Shown here: piece after piece, positions 42,994-52,086 of the stretch
Layout: each line of letters begins with the position of its first letter
Position numbering within the stretch: the stretch's first letter is position 1
IMG/VR virus record: IMGVR_UViG_3300024308_000024
Location: 1-64,000 of that record
DNA from: a virus
Length of the DNA stretch: 64,000 bases
Reading direction: 5' to 3' (one strand)
Made by a program: the position numbers and the translations under genes
The notes under the pieces: generated by a model
Told to the model about the DNA's origin: nothing
The model's database searches: none
Seen by the model: only the letters and a program-made list of their open reading frames with translations

Positions 42994-44481
42994 ATGGCTT
43001 TATTGTTACATAAACTTTCAAAACTGTCACAAGAAGACGCTACATCAACAGCCTCTGTAGTCGAAGGTGCTGAAGGTCAAGGTGAAGATACTGGTGTGGC
43101 AACGACAACCGGTGAAGACACACAAACTACAGATGCTTCTGTGGCTGCCACTACGACCACTGAAGTAACTACAGACAGCGGTGCGTCTGACGCAGCGACT
43201 ACAGAAATCGTCATTGACGTGGATAGCGATCTGGATACCACACCAGAAGCAGAAGCGTTAGCAGAAACTGAAGACGACCTGGAAGAAGTGGAAGACGGTA
43301 TCGATACCGCTACTGAAGTCGCTGAAGCGTTGGAGTCTTTAGTCGAGCAGATGGAAACTGACCACGAAGCAGGTAAGTTAAATGATGCTGCCTTAGGCTA
43401 CGCCAATGCATACGGTAATGAGCTGGTAGAAGAAGTCGGTTTACCCGTAGAGCAAGTCTCTAACGAGTCTGTGACGTTATCGGTAGAAGGCTTCAAAGAA
43501 CGTATCGTTGAAATCTGGAAAATGGTCGCGAACATGATCAAAACCTTCATCGAAAAAGTCGCTACGTTCTTCAAACAGAACTTCACTATTTTAGGCCAAG
43601 CGAAGAAGAAAGCTGAAGCGTTGAAAGCGAAACTGGATGGTTTGGGTGATTCTGCGAAAGCGAAGAGTGAGACTCTGCCTGGCAAGCAGTTTAAGTCCAT
43701 GTTGATCGACGGTAAGTTCCCTGACGTGCTGCAAATCTTAGGTCAGACGCAGGACTTAGCCAAAACCGCCTTCACTGGTGAAGGTCCAGACTTAGCCTTA
43801 CTGCAGTTCGCCACAGCGATGATCGAAGGGATCAACGCATCCTCAGTAGACTCTCTGAAGTCAGGGCTGGAAGCGGTCGACGTCGGTAATCTCAAAAGTA
43901 CCAACATGAACTTCCTGGAAGGCAAGCACGGCAGTGAGTCCAAAGGGAAAGACGAAAACGGTCGTGAGTACACCGAGTACGAAACTAAGCCATTTTTCGG
44001 CGACTACGTGATTTCTTATCGCGTCTACGACTCAGAACCAAAGACGATGAAAGGTTACGAAATCGTGAAAGTGTATCTGGACGCTTTACTAGCTAGTCTG
44101 AAGAGCTTAGTCTCTAAAGAAGGCGGTGAGAAAAAAGCGATTCCTGAGACCGTACCTACAGCCGATGTGAAAACGTGTAAGAATATCGTTGCTGAAACGA
44201 TGGCTCTGATCGACACTGCGTTAGCGTACGACAAAAAGAACGGTGAGATGGCTCGTACAATGCAGGAACTGAAGAAAGCTGGCGATTCTCTGTCTAGCCG
44301 CGCAGGTGGTTTGAAAGACGTTCCGGCTGATGTCTCTAAACAGCTGTCAGGTGTGCTGTCTTTAGTACGTAATACCGTTAGCGCAAGCGGTAAGTTCTCT
44401 CGGATGTCGATGAAGCTGTGTAAGATGTCAGCCCAAGAGTCTCTGAGTTACGCTACTGCGTCTGTGGCTCAATACGCGTAA
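42994..44481 (+). CDS. inner-head protein paralogue 2, 495 aa
   Basis: AGTAAAGGAG before ATG. N-terminal MALLLHKLSKLSQED, then a long Thr/Glu/Asp-rich propeptide-like region. Candidate cleavage site at LSVE (E165; S-V-E), followed by an amphipathic helix (GFKERIVEIWKMVANMI) like those of the other paralogues. The rest is helical. It shares the 'aaLGYANAyg' segment (about 133-141) with the other members. Probable abundant inner-head protein by analogy. Confidence 0.68.
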   Translation: MALLLHKLSKLSQEDATSTASVVEGAEGQGEDTGVATTTGEDTQTTDASVAATTTTEVTTDSGASDAATTEIVIDVDSDLDTTPEAEALAETEDDLEEVEDGIDTATEVAEALESLVEQMETDHEAGKLNDAALGYANAYGNELVEEVGLPVEQVSNESVTLSVEGFKERIVEIWKMVANMIKTFIEKVATFFKQNFTILGQAKKKAEALKAKLDGLGDSAKAKSETLPGKQFKSMLIDGKFPDVLQILGQTQDLAKTAFTGEGPDLALLQFATAMIEGINASSVDSLKSGLEAVDVGNLKSTNMNFLEGKHGSESKGKDENGREYTEYETKPFFGDYVISYRVYDSEPKTMKGYEIVKVYLDALLASLKSLVSKEGGEKKAIPETVPTADVKTCKNIVAETMALIDTALAYDKKNGEMARTMQELKKAGDSLSSRAGGLKDVPADVSKQLSGVLSLVRNTVSASGKFSRMSMKLCKMSAQESLSYATASVAQYA

Positions 44482-44494
44482 GTCGGTCTGTGTG

Positions 44495-44522
44495 AAAGAG
44501 AGGGTTTACGCCCTCTCTTTTC
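44495..44522 (+). terminator. rho-independent terminator
   Basis: AAAGAGAGGG / CCCTCTCTTT with TTTACG loop, T-rich downstream. Confidence 0.82.
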
Positions 44523-44552
44523 TACCGTTTTTTTGGTAAGGAACCCTAAACG

Positions 44553-45875
44553 ATGTCTAAGAAATTAAACCGCTTTTTAGCAATGGAAAACGAAGCCATT
44601 GTAGAAGAACGTCTGGAAGAGACCGCAGCTCCGGCCGAAGCTGCCGCTGAAGAGTTAGGCGAAGTAGAAGAAGCGCTGGACACGTCACTGGACGTACACC
44701 AAGAGCTGTCTACGTTAGCGGATCAAGTTCAAGCGGACTCTGAAGCAGGCGTGTTATCCGAAGAAGCGCTGGGCTACGCAAACGCGTTAGCGAAACGGCA
44801 CTTAAAGAAAGTGGGGTTGGAACAGTTAGGTACTGGATTTGAATCCAGTTACTCGCAAGAAGGGATCGGCCAACGGCTGAAAGACCTATGGAACATGATC
44901 GTCAAAGTGGTTTCTGAGTTCTTAGCGAAAATCAACGACTTCATTCAAACTCATTTGACTCGTGCTGGTTACTACGTCAAGCGTGCAAAGTCATTAACCG
45001 AGAAATTAAAGACCGCTAATTTCAAAACAGGAAACATGCCAGCAAATGGCCTGAAAGCATTGTACGACAACCAGGGTGAGTTACTGGACCCTGTTATCGG
45101 TAGTGCTCGTCTTTTACGTGCGGTAGACCACTCGGTTTCAGATGGTGCTGATGCGGGTATCGCGCGTATGGAGAAAATGGCAGAATTGTTGAAGGGTGTC
45201 AAGTACGACGACAGTGAGTCGTTCTACGGCTCGATTCGCGATTCCGTCATCCGTGAGATCCTGGCTACTAGCGATGATTACATCACGAAAGAAGGTGCTC
45301 GTGTTACCCACAAAGACGGCATCGAGATTTCGAAAATAGGCCCTGTGTTATTTGGCGATCGTTCAGTGATGACTGTTATGATCAAACCGGACTATCAGAA
45401 CAGCCCGGATTACACCAACAAAGATTCTCAACAAAAAGACATCATCAACTGGAACGCTAAGTTCTTCCAACAAGTACCCACCATGCTCGCGTCGTACTCG
45501 TTGGTAACAGAACGTTTCAGATTCAGACCCGTGGAGCCTAAGTTCAAAGAAGTCCCCGCTCTGACAAAAGAAGTAGCGATCGACGTGGTTGATAACGTAC
45601 AAAAAGCCGCTGAGAAAATTCTGTCCTACCGCACACGTGGTGATAAAGTAAAACGTGCAATCGAAACACTCAAATCTGCAGCAGACCACTTTTCGGATAA
45701 CTCCGACAAAGCGGCTGGTTTGGGAGAGAAAGAGAAAGCTGCCGCTGCTGCGATGCTTCGTATTTCACAACACGTGATCCGTGGTAGTCAGGCGTTTATG
45801 ACCTCTGTGGTGAAGTGGGCGATTCCAAACATCGGTCATTGTTTAGATTACGCTGAACGTAGTATCCAGAAATAG
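44553..45875 (+). CDS. inner-head protein paralogue 3, 440 aa
   Basis: GGTAAGGAA before ATG. MSKKLNRFLAMENEAIVEER at the N-terminus matches paralogues 1 and 4; 'EEALGYANALAKRHLKKVG' (70-88) matches 'AEALGYANALAKVHLSRVG' of paralogue 1. Candidate cleavage at SYSQE (99-103). The C-terminal two thirds is helical. Closest to paralogue 1. Part of a run of tandem duplicates. Confidence 0.7.
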   Translation: MSKKLNRFLAMENEAIVEERLEETAAPAEAAAEELGEVEEALDTSLDVHQELSTLADQVQADSEAGVLSEEALGYANALAKRHLKKVGLEQLGTGFESSYSQEGIGQRLKDLWNMIVKVVSEFLAKINDFIQTHLTRAGYYVKRAKSLTEKLKTANFKTGNMPANGLKALYDNQGELLDPVIGSARLLRAVDHSVSDGADAGIARMEKMAELLKGVKYDDSESFYGSIRDSVIREILATSDDYITKEGARVTHKDGIEISKIGPVLFGDRSVMTVMIKPDYQNSPDYTNKDSQQKDIINWNAKFFQQVPTMLASYSLVTERFRFRPVEPKFKEVPALTKEVAIDVVDNVQKAAEKILSYRTRGDKVKRAIETLKSAADHFSDNSDKAAGLGEKEKAAAAAMLRISQHVIRGSQAFMTSVVKWAIPNIGHCLDYAERSIQK

Positions 45876-45881
45876 TACGTC

Positions 45882-45912
45882 CATACAGGGAGGGTAGAAC
45901 CCTCCCTGTATG
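45882..45912 (+). terminator. hairpin terminator
   Basis: CATACAGGGAGGG / CCCTCCCTGTATG stem; followed by CTGTCTTTCC. Confidence 0.65.
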
Positions 45913-46060
45913 CTGTCTTTCCTTTAATGCTATGTACCGACCGCTGCTCAGGACTACAGAGTATGTCCGGTGACCTAAGCACTTCCAAGTGCACGTGCTT
46001 GTAGGTGCGTAGAACACGTGTTCTAAAAAAACAAATTTTAATCCAATTGGAGTTTTAACC

Positions 46061-47506
46061 ATGGCAAAGAAATTAAATCGTTTCCTGGCGCTGGAAAGCG
46101 AAGCTATCGTAGCCCAGAACGAAGACGGTACTGAAGGCCAACAGTCCGTGACCACCACTACTGACGTAGACGTAGAAGTGTCTACGACTCTGCCTTTACA
46201 ACAAGAGCTGGCTGAAATCGCAGAAGACGCGGCTGAGCTGGATGAGATGGAAGAAGGCATCGAAGAAGCAGAAGATGTACAGGAAGCCCTGGAGTCACTG
46301 CATGCGATGTTAGGTCGTGACGCTACTGCCGGTGGTTTGTCTCAGGAATCTGCCACGTATTTCCAATTCGCACTGAACCGTGAATTAAACCGCGTGGGTT
46401 TAAAGAACACAGCTCCAAGCTGCGAAGCGTTTGGTGTGTCACAGTCTAAACTGCGTGCCACTACGCTGTCTCAGGAATCTGTCGGTACGAAGATCAAAGA
46501 AGTGTGGGCGATGATTGTGAAGATGGTCACCGAGTTCTTAGCGAAGGTGAACGAATTCATTCAAACTCACATCAGCTCAGCTGGTCGTATGGTGAAATCC
46601 GCTCAGGGCGTGTTCGAAAAAGCAAGTAAAGCCAAAGGCGAGAAGAAAGCCCAGACGATGAAAGCCGGTGCCGCGACCAAACTGTGTAACAAAGACGGCA
46701 AGTTTGAAAACGTGACTGGTGGTTTAGATGATGTTAAAACGATGATCAACCACGCGTGTGGTGAAGCCGCTACTAAAGGTGCTGAACGCGCTAAAGCGAT
46801 GGCCGATGTTTTACGTAGTTTCAAATTCACGAACAACATGGACATCTACACAACGTTAGCTAACGATGTCGTTGAAGCTGTTTCTACTACCGACGACTAC
46901 ATCAAAGAAGCTGGTAGTGCCTTCAAACAAGACGAATCGATCTACCATGCTGTTGCTGGTCCTGTATTACCTGGTGGTTACGCTGTTGCAACAGTGACCG
47001 TACGCGACGATTTCAAAGATGACAAAGCGTACAAAGACTCTAACAAAGTCGTTCAGTGGCTGACACGTTGGGCTGCTGCTCAGGGTACGGTAGGTACTGT
47101 TGTACTGAAATGTGTAAAGACCTCAGCATTCGGTATGTTTAAGAAAGACATAGAAGCCGACTACGAAGAAGTTCCAGTAGCTTCTATCGAAGACTGCAAA
47201 GCTATCGCGAAGACTGTGGAAGAAATCGGCCAGATGATCGTTGGTTACAAAACCAAAAACGATCAGGTACAACAAGCGATCAAACAACTGCGTGAAGCAG
47301 GCGATCAGTTCGCTAAGAACGCAGAAGCTGGCGAAGGTGCAGACGAAGGTTCTAAGACAGCAATTAAGTCTGTACTGAAAATCGTACAGCACGTTGCTCG
47401 CGGTAGCCTGAACTTCGCTAAGTCTGGTATTTCTTACGCTACGTCTACTGGCGTTGCGGCGTTAAGCTACGCTGAGAAGTCCTTAGCTCAGTACGCTTCT
47501 GAGTAA
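46061..47506 (+). CDS. inner-head protein paralogue 4, 481 aa
   Basis: TTGGAG before ATG. MAKKLNRFLALESEAIVAQN start; acidic propeptide-like region; candidate cleavage at TTLSQE (134-139), then an amphipathic helix (SVGTKIKEVWAMIVKMV). A second SQE (94-96) is an alternative site. The helical C-terminal part is related to paralogues 1 and 3. Codon use is strongly biased to likely frequent codons, as expected for a highly expressed gene. Confidence 0.7.
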   Translation: MAKKLNRFLALESEAIVAQNEDGTEGQQSVTTTTDVDVEVSTTLPLQQELAEIAEDAAELDEMEEGIEEAEDVQEALESLHAMLGRDATAGGLSQESATYFQFALNRELNRVGLKNTAPSCEAFGVSQSKLRATTLSQESVGTKIKEVWAMIVKMVTEFLAKVNEFIQTHISSAGRMVKSAQGVFEKASKAKGEKKAQTMKAGAATKLCNKDGKFENVTGGLDDVKTMINHACGEAATKGAERAKAMADVLRSFKFTNNMDIYTTLANDVVEAVSTTDDYIKEAGSAFKQDESIYHAVAGPVLPGGYAVATVTVRDDFKDDKAYKDSNKVVQWLTRWAAAQGTVGTVVLKCVKTSAFGMFKKDIEADYEEVPVASIEDCKAIAKTVEEIGQMIVGYKTKNDQVQQAIKQLREAGDQFAKNAEAGEGADEGSKTAIKSVLKIVQHVARGSLNFAKSGISYATSTGVAALSYAEKSLAQYASE

Positions 47507-47523
47507 GTCGTTTACGTTCCGTA

Positions 47524-47544
47524 GGGGGAGTCTAAACTCCCCCT
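47524..47544 (+). terminator. hairpin terminator
   Basis: GGGGGAGT / ACTCCCCC with CTAA loop. No long T-run. Confidence 0.6.
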
Positions 47545-47577
47545 CTCACAGAACCTTTTGAGTAAAGGAATTTAAAG

Positions 47578-48990
47578 ATGGTTTTAAAACGTTTTTTAGC
47601 ACTGGAAGAAATGGAACAAAACGCCGAAGTTGCAGAAGCAGAAGCGTTAGTGGATATTCCTGACTTACCAGAACCACTGGAAGATATGGACGCTGAACAA
47701 GCGGCCGTAGATGCTTCTAGCGCATTAGCTGAGTCAGAAATTGACTTAGAGCGCGCCAACGATATGGCTAACCGTGCTGTAGCGATGGAGTCTGCTGCTG
47801 AAATATTGGATCAAACTGTAGAAGAGTCTACCCCAGGTGAGGTTTTATTAACCGAAGCTTTAGGTGACTTAGCTGCTGCTGACACCCCAATCGATGCTGC
47901 AGTGGAATTAGGTCACGACCAAGAGATCCCGGAAGACGCTACCAGCTTAAATGCTGCGTTAGAATCCATGGGTTACACGAAACGTAAGTTGTCACAGGAA
48001 GCTGAAGGTTTCCGTGAGATGGCTCGTCGTTTCTGGAACTTTGTCTCTGGTTTAGTGTCTCAAGCCTGGGAAGCATTCATGCGCTTTGTGGAAGCGGTGT
48101 TCTCGACGTTAGGTCGTGAAAACGCGAAGAACAAAGAGTTGATTGCCCGCATCGGTAAAATCGAAGGTAAACAGCCCACGAAAGACAAAGTCTCTACGGG
48201 CACTGCCGGTAAGTACTTAACCAGCAACGGTAAAGCACCGAACAAGTTCGCTGACGCGAACGACGCGTTGAATGAAGTAGAGCGGTTACTGTCTTCTTTA
48301 TTGGACAAACACTCTTCTGAAATCTTAGGTTTAGCTGACGATTTAGACAAAGTGTTCACTGGGTTTAAAACCGAAGAGTCTGAGAAAGCATTGGCTGAAG
48401 CGGCTGGTAAAGCCCGCGCCGCACTGCGTAACAGCAGTGTAATGGGTATCCTGCCTAAGCCAGGTAGTTCTGACGATCGCTACAAGAAAACCGAAGACGG
48501 TATTGAAGTGAAGATGTCCGCGCCTCTGCCAGGCGGTAAGTTCTTAGTGGCTCACCTTCCGACCGATGACGCTACCTCCGCTAAAGTACGATCAGCGAAT
48601 TTTGCGATTGTTGATAATCCAAAATTTGAAACGTACAAAGCGGGCGATATTGACGTGCTGACACCAGCCGATCTGAAGAAATTGGTCGGTAAGTGCGCTG
48701 CCGTATTGCGTTTAGTGGCAGACTATCGTAACGGTAAATCGAAGAAACTGAAAGACGCTTCTGACAAACTGAAACAGTCGTCTAAACGTTGTTCTGAAAC
48801 CTTCGGTAAAGCGGAAGCTACTCCTGGTCAGAAAGAAAACTACCAGGACTTACTGCGTTACCAAACGGCATTCGCTACGTGGGCTACCCAGCCTATGGGC
48901 CGTGCGTGTGAGTTGTCGTTGCGTGTGGTGAAAGCCGCACAGGCGATGATCGCTACTCATATTGCTGCCTACCCGGTAGACAAAGAGTAA
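47578..48990 (+). CDS. inner-head protein paralogue 5, 470 aa
   Basis: GTAAAGGAATTT before ATG. MVLKRFLALEEMEQN keeps the (L)-RFLALE motif; the next 135 residues are acidic and Ala rich. Candidate cleavage at KLSQE (137-141), then a helix with a hydrophobic face (FWNFVSGLVSQAWEAFMRFV, about 152-171). Helical to the end. The most diverged of the five. Terminator follows. Confidence 0.68.
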   Translation: MVLKRFLALEEMEQNAEVAEAEALVDIPDLPEPLEDMDAEQAAVDASSALAESEIDLERANDMANRAVAMESAAEILDQTVEESTPGEVLLTEALGDLAAADTPIDAAVELGHDQEIPEDATSLNAALESMGYTKRKLSQEAEGFREMARRFWNFVSGLVSQAWEAFMRFVEAVFSTLGRENAKNKELIARIGKIEGKQPTKDKVSTGTAGKYLTSNGKAPNKFADANDALNEVERLLSSLLDKHSSEILGLADDLDKVFTGFKTEESEKALAEAAGKARAALRNSSVMGILPKPGSSDDRYKKTEDGIEVKMSAPLPGGKFLVAHLPTDDATSAKVRSANFAIVDNPKFETYKAGDIDVLTPADLKKLVGKCAAVLRLVADYRNGKSKKLKDASDKLKQSSKRCSETFGKAEATPGQKENYQDLLRYQTAFATWATQPMGRACELSLRVVKAAQAMIATHIAAYPVDKE

Positions 48991-49000
48991 GCCATAAAAC

Positions 49001-49024
49001 AAGGAGTACCTTCGGGTACTCCTT
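49001..49024 (+). terminator. rho-independent terminator
   Basis: AAGGAGTACC-TTCG-GGTACTCCTT, followed by TTATGCCG; the promoter motif F follows at once. Confidence 0.8.
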
Positions 49025-49031
49025 TTATGCC

Positions 49032-49060
49032 GTTTCGAAACTTTTATAGGTATTTAATAT
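49032..49060 (+). promoter_or_regulatory. candidate phage promoter motif, copy F
   Basis: GTTTCGAAAC, TTTTATAGGT, ATTTAATATG: almost identical to copy B. The 5' leader hairpin of copies A-C is not present here. Confidence 0.65.
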
Positions 49061-49094
49061 GGTTGGGACAATAGCCATATAAGGAGACTTAACT

Positions 49095-49733
49095 ATGTCA
49101 GCTTTAGATTTAAATGAGTATAAAGAACGTCAAATTCGACTGTTCGCGGAAACCAAAGCAGAGCTCTTAAAGCAAACTGAGCTTACGCCAGAGGTCGTAC
49201 GCGAAGTGCGTCTATCCGTGTTGGGTTTATCCACCGCCATCGCGGATACGTTACCCGACCCACACATGAACGTGCATGTCGAGTACGCCATTCAACAAAC
49301 CTTAGAACAGGTCCTGGAATGGCGTAAGAACCCACGTGTGTTAGCAGCATGCTTCGCATTAGCACAGCTGGAACTCGCTAGTGAGCTCTTCACTCAGTTT
49401 GCAACGAAGTACAGTTTAAAGTGGTACTTCATGCGTGAGACCACACGACGTGAGTTAATCCGTAAAGTCGGTGACGTGTTATACACCTTACGCACACACT
49501 GCGGTACGTACAACGAGAAAAACTGGTTATCCCTCTTTAGCGAAGATGACTTAAAGGGTCGTGAGTTTACACTCCCAAAACCTTTAGTGGCTAAAGACGC
49601 GAAAGCGACTCAGAAAGAGCTGGATCTGTACTCACCGTTACTGGTCGAGTACTACAACCAGTTCTTGGCGGTATTAAAACTGCCTAAGGAGGCACCCCAG
49701 CTGGCTGCTGCCCCCACTGAAGCAGAAGCCTGA
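49095..49733 (+). CDS. hypothetical protein, 212 aa
   Basis: ATAAGGAG before ATG, first gene after motif F. Helical and soluble; C-terminal tail Ala/Pro/Glu rich. No recognised domain. Confidence 0.75.
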   Translation: MSALDLNEYKERQIRLFAETKAELLKQTELTPEVVREVRLSVLGLSTAIADTLPDPHMNVHVEYAIQQTLEQVLEWRKNPRVLAACFALAQLELASELFTQFATKYSLKWYFMRETTRRELIRKVGDVLYTLRTHCGTYNEKNWLSLFSEDDLKGREFTLPKPLVAKDAKATQKELDLYSPLLVEYYNQFLAVLKLPKEAPQLAAAPTEAEA

Positions 49734-49812
49734 TAACCGGCTGATTATTCGTAGGACAGCCTTCCACAGCTGTTTTGCGATAGTAAAGAAAGACCCAACC
49801 GATGGATCATAC

Positions 49813-50133
49813 GTGCTGGAAGGAATCGCCCCTTATCAAGGCATCCCACCACACTGTGAAGACTTAATCGGTTACGGCAGTATCCGTTCTCGCAGAGCTT
49901 TAACCAAAGCCATCCTGCGCCGCATGCGTGAGACGCCGAAAGACTTACTGACTCGCGCTGTCCCTACTCCAGAGACCATTCGTTACTTACGACAAACCTA
50001 CGGACATGAAAACCTCCAAGGGAAGTTCGTGGAGTCTAACTACGTCATCTTTGACGACTCTGGAAAGGAAACGGTACTGAAACCTACCGAGTGGTTCTGG
50101 TTTTTAAGCCAAGAAGAAATCGCTCGTTTATGA
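49813..50133 (+). CDS. hypothetical protein, about 106 aa, start uncertain
   Basis: The frame is open from well upstream (at least 49733) but has no ATG; GTG at 49813 gives 106 residues and has only a weak upstream site. The protein part from 'GIAPYQGIPPHC' on is soluble, basic and helical with a Trp-rich end (PTEWFWFLSQEE). The true start may be earlier, at a non-standard codon. Function unknown. Confidence 0.55.
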   Translation: MLEGIAPYQGIPPHCEDLIGYGSIRSRRALTKAILRRMRETPKDLLTRAVPTPETIRYLRQTYGHENLQGKFVESNYVIFDDSGKETVLKPTEWFWFLSQEEIARL

Positions 50134-50138
50134 TACAA

Positions 50139-50160
50139 AGGCTGTGCCACCGCACAGCCT
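50139..50160 (+). terminator. hairpin
   Basis: AGGCTGTGC / GCACAGCCT with a short loop, no T-run; perhaps an mRNA 3'-end hairpin. Confidence 0.45.
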
Positions 50161-50191
50161 CACCCCACTCTCAAAAAAAGGAAGCTAGACT

Positions 50192-50515
50192 ATGTTCACA
50201 ACCATCAAAAAACTGTTTGCCGCATTCAATACAGCAGCCCGTACTCAGGAAGACGTTGCGTTACGTCGTGCTGCTGAAAGAGCAGCAGAAAAATTTCATT
50301 TGTCACTGGTCCCTGTACATGCAGGAAACTGGGACGAAACCCAAACCAACCCGTCGATCTGTTTAGACGGAATGAATGCCTTTTACTTCACAGGTACACG
50401 TAGCTTACGTTTACCGTCTGGTGTACTTGCCAACACGTTACGGGCAGAAGTACTAAAACAGCTTCCAGACCACGTACGTGCTGACTACCGTAACCGTATC
50501 ACAATCGCAGCTTAA
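50192..50515 (+). CDS. hypothetical protein, 107 aa
   Basis: AAAAAAGGAAG before ATG. Helical N-terminus, small alpha/beta C-terminus. No recognised domain. Overlaps no other gene; the next gene starts 14 bases after. Confidence 0.72.
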   Translation: MFTTIKKLFAAFNTAARTQEDVALRRAAERAAEKFHLSLVPVHAGNWDETQTNPSICLDGMNAFYFTGTRSLRLPSGVLANTLRAEVLKQLPDHVRADYRNRITIAA

Positions 50516-50528
50516 GAGGACGACCATT

Positions 50529-51491
50529 ATGTTTATTAAAGAGACTTTTGACGTACGTAAACAATTTGTGATTATCGACTTAAAATCTGGTGGGGTGAGC
50601 CCTTTCCCAGCCTGTGTACAGAAAATCGCTTTAAACTTAGAGACCCCATACGACCTTGTAGAGGAAGTGAAGTTAGGTGGTCGTAATTACGCCACCAAGT
50701 TCTTCAGCGTATTGGAGAAAGACACTGAGTGCTTCGGTGTGACGGAACGTCCTGTGATGCAATTACAGAACGTACGGTATGGCGCTGCAGCCAACACCAC
50801 CTACGGCGGACAGCTACCTGAAGTTCTGGAGTTAGCAGGTATTCAGTTTGGCTGGTGTGAGTACTTAGACTTATACACCCCAATCAAACACGTAGGAGAC
50901 GTTGAGGTCTCTGGGATAGACACGTTGCTCCTAGGTAGTTACGGTGACGCACCCCGCGTTGAGTATGGGGAGACTATGGATGAGTTTGAAGTAACGACTC
51001 CTCTGTGTGACCTCAAAGTGGAGGACGTCGCTAAAATACAAACAGGTACACGAACCTGTGTAGTGCGTCTCAACGAGCAGCTGTACTTAGCCGAAATGCA
51101 AGCCAGTGCGTTAGCGACTCGTTTGACAGACCAAGAACTACAGTACTACTTAAACACACACCTAAACCCCCATGGGTTAGAGGTCGTTGAGTTTGTAGGG
51201 TTTACGTTCTTGTCGTACCCACAGAAACTCAACGAGGGTGTGTTCTCAGTGGAGTTACTGAACCGTCCTGTGTCTAACAAAGTCGTGGCTACGGGCTATA
51301 GCTGGGAAGTGCGTGTACAGAACCGTCGTGTAGTAAGTGTGATCCCTCAGTTTGAAAACGGTGTGAAGATCACTGCTCAGGTGAGTCGTCGTATTGAACA
51401 TTTCATGGCGATGCTCGGTTTAGTGAACCACAGTCACGATACTGGAGAACCTACGAACTCCATTTCAGCAGAGCACAAACACCTGCACTAA
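50529..51491 (+). CDS. hypothetical protein, 320 aa
   Basis: Start set at ATG 50529 (AAGAGGA upstream). Strand-rich alpha/beta protein without a membrane span. No recognised domain. Ten bases before the NADAR gene, so cotranscribed with it. Confidence 0.74.
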   Translation: MFIKETFDVRKQFVIIDLKSGGVSPFPACVQKIALNLETPYDLVEEVKLGGRNYATKFFSVLEKDTECFGVTERPVMQLQNVRYGAAANTTYGGQLPEVLELAGIQFGWCEYLDLYTPIKHVGDVEVSGIDTLLLGSYGDAPRVEYGETMDEFEVTTPLCDLKVEDVAKIQTGTRTCVVRLNEQLYLAEMQASALATRLTDQELQYYLNTHLNPHGLEVVEFVGFTFLSYPQKLNEGVFSVELLNRPVSNKVVATGYSWEVRVQNRRVVSVIPQFENGVKITAQVSRRIEHFMAMLGLVNHSHDTGEPTNSISAEHKHLH

Positions 51492-51500
51492 GGGGTATGG

Positions 51501-52004
51501 ATGAAAACCTTCAAAGTAGGGAGCACAGAGGGTGAGTTAGAACTCACCCAACTGAGCGAGGACGGTGTGACGCATGTCAACATCTATTCCAAAGCAAGAA
51601 CTGAGCTAGGGCGGTTACTGACGAATTTCTCTCCTCTGGGGTTTACGCACCCAGAGTACGGAGAGTTTAAGTCATTAGAAGCGTTCTGGTACTGGTTAGG
51701 GACGGGGAAACAATGGGACTCGTTACGTGAACTCTCGGGATACGATGCAAAACGGGTAGGAAAGAACTACCGGCAAATTCCACTCGAGAACTTTCAGGAG
51801 GAGTTCAAGCGTGCGATTCTGTTACGTTTCCAACAACACCCTGATCTTACAAAACTGTTTCTAGCTAACACACTCCCTTTGACGCACTATTACACCTTTG
51901 GTGGCGGTGAACAATTTGTTGTCGTGGACGCGAAGAAGTCGTTTTGGATTCTTGAGTTCTATGCCGAACTCTGGACTTCTAAACGGTTAAAGCATGTAAG
52001 CTAA
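51501..52004 (+). CDS. NADAR-family (YbiA-like) protein, 167 aa
   Basis: Features of the NADAR fold: YSKARTELGRLLTNFSP (29-45) at the front, FKSLEAFWYW (56-65), GYDAKRVGK (80-88) and a C-terminal LTHYYTFGG. NADAR proteins include YbiA-type N-glycosidases and enzymes that remove ADP-ribose from guanosine in DNA. Together with the macrodomain at 2614-3078 this gives a phage two candidate ADP-ribose-handling enzymes. Substrate not shown. AAGGGGT before ATG; terminator follows. Confidence 0.75.
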   Translation: MKTFKVGSTEGELELTQLSEDGVTHVNIYSKARTELGRLLTNFSPLGFTHPEYGEFKSLEAFWYWLGTGKQWDSLRELSGYDAKRVGKNYRQIPLENFQEEFKRAILLRFQQHPDLTKLFLANTLPLTHYYTFGGGEQFVVVDAKKSFWILEFYAELWTSKRLKHVS

Positions 52005-52011
52005 AAACGTG

Positions 52012-52035
52012 TTACGGGGCTGAAAAGCCCCGTAA
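52012..52035 (+). terminator. hairpin terminator
   Basis: TTACGGGGCT-GAAA-AGCCCCGTAA, a perfect 10-bp stem. Confidence 0.65.
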
Positions 52036-52086
52036 TCGTATAGTTTTGAACCTATTTCTTTTTTTTTGTCTCAGGGAGACATCCCC

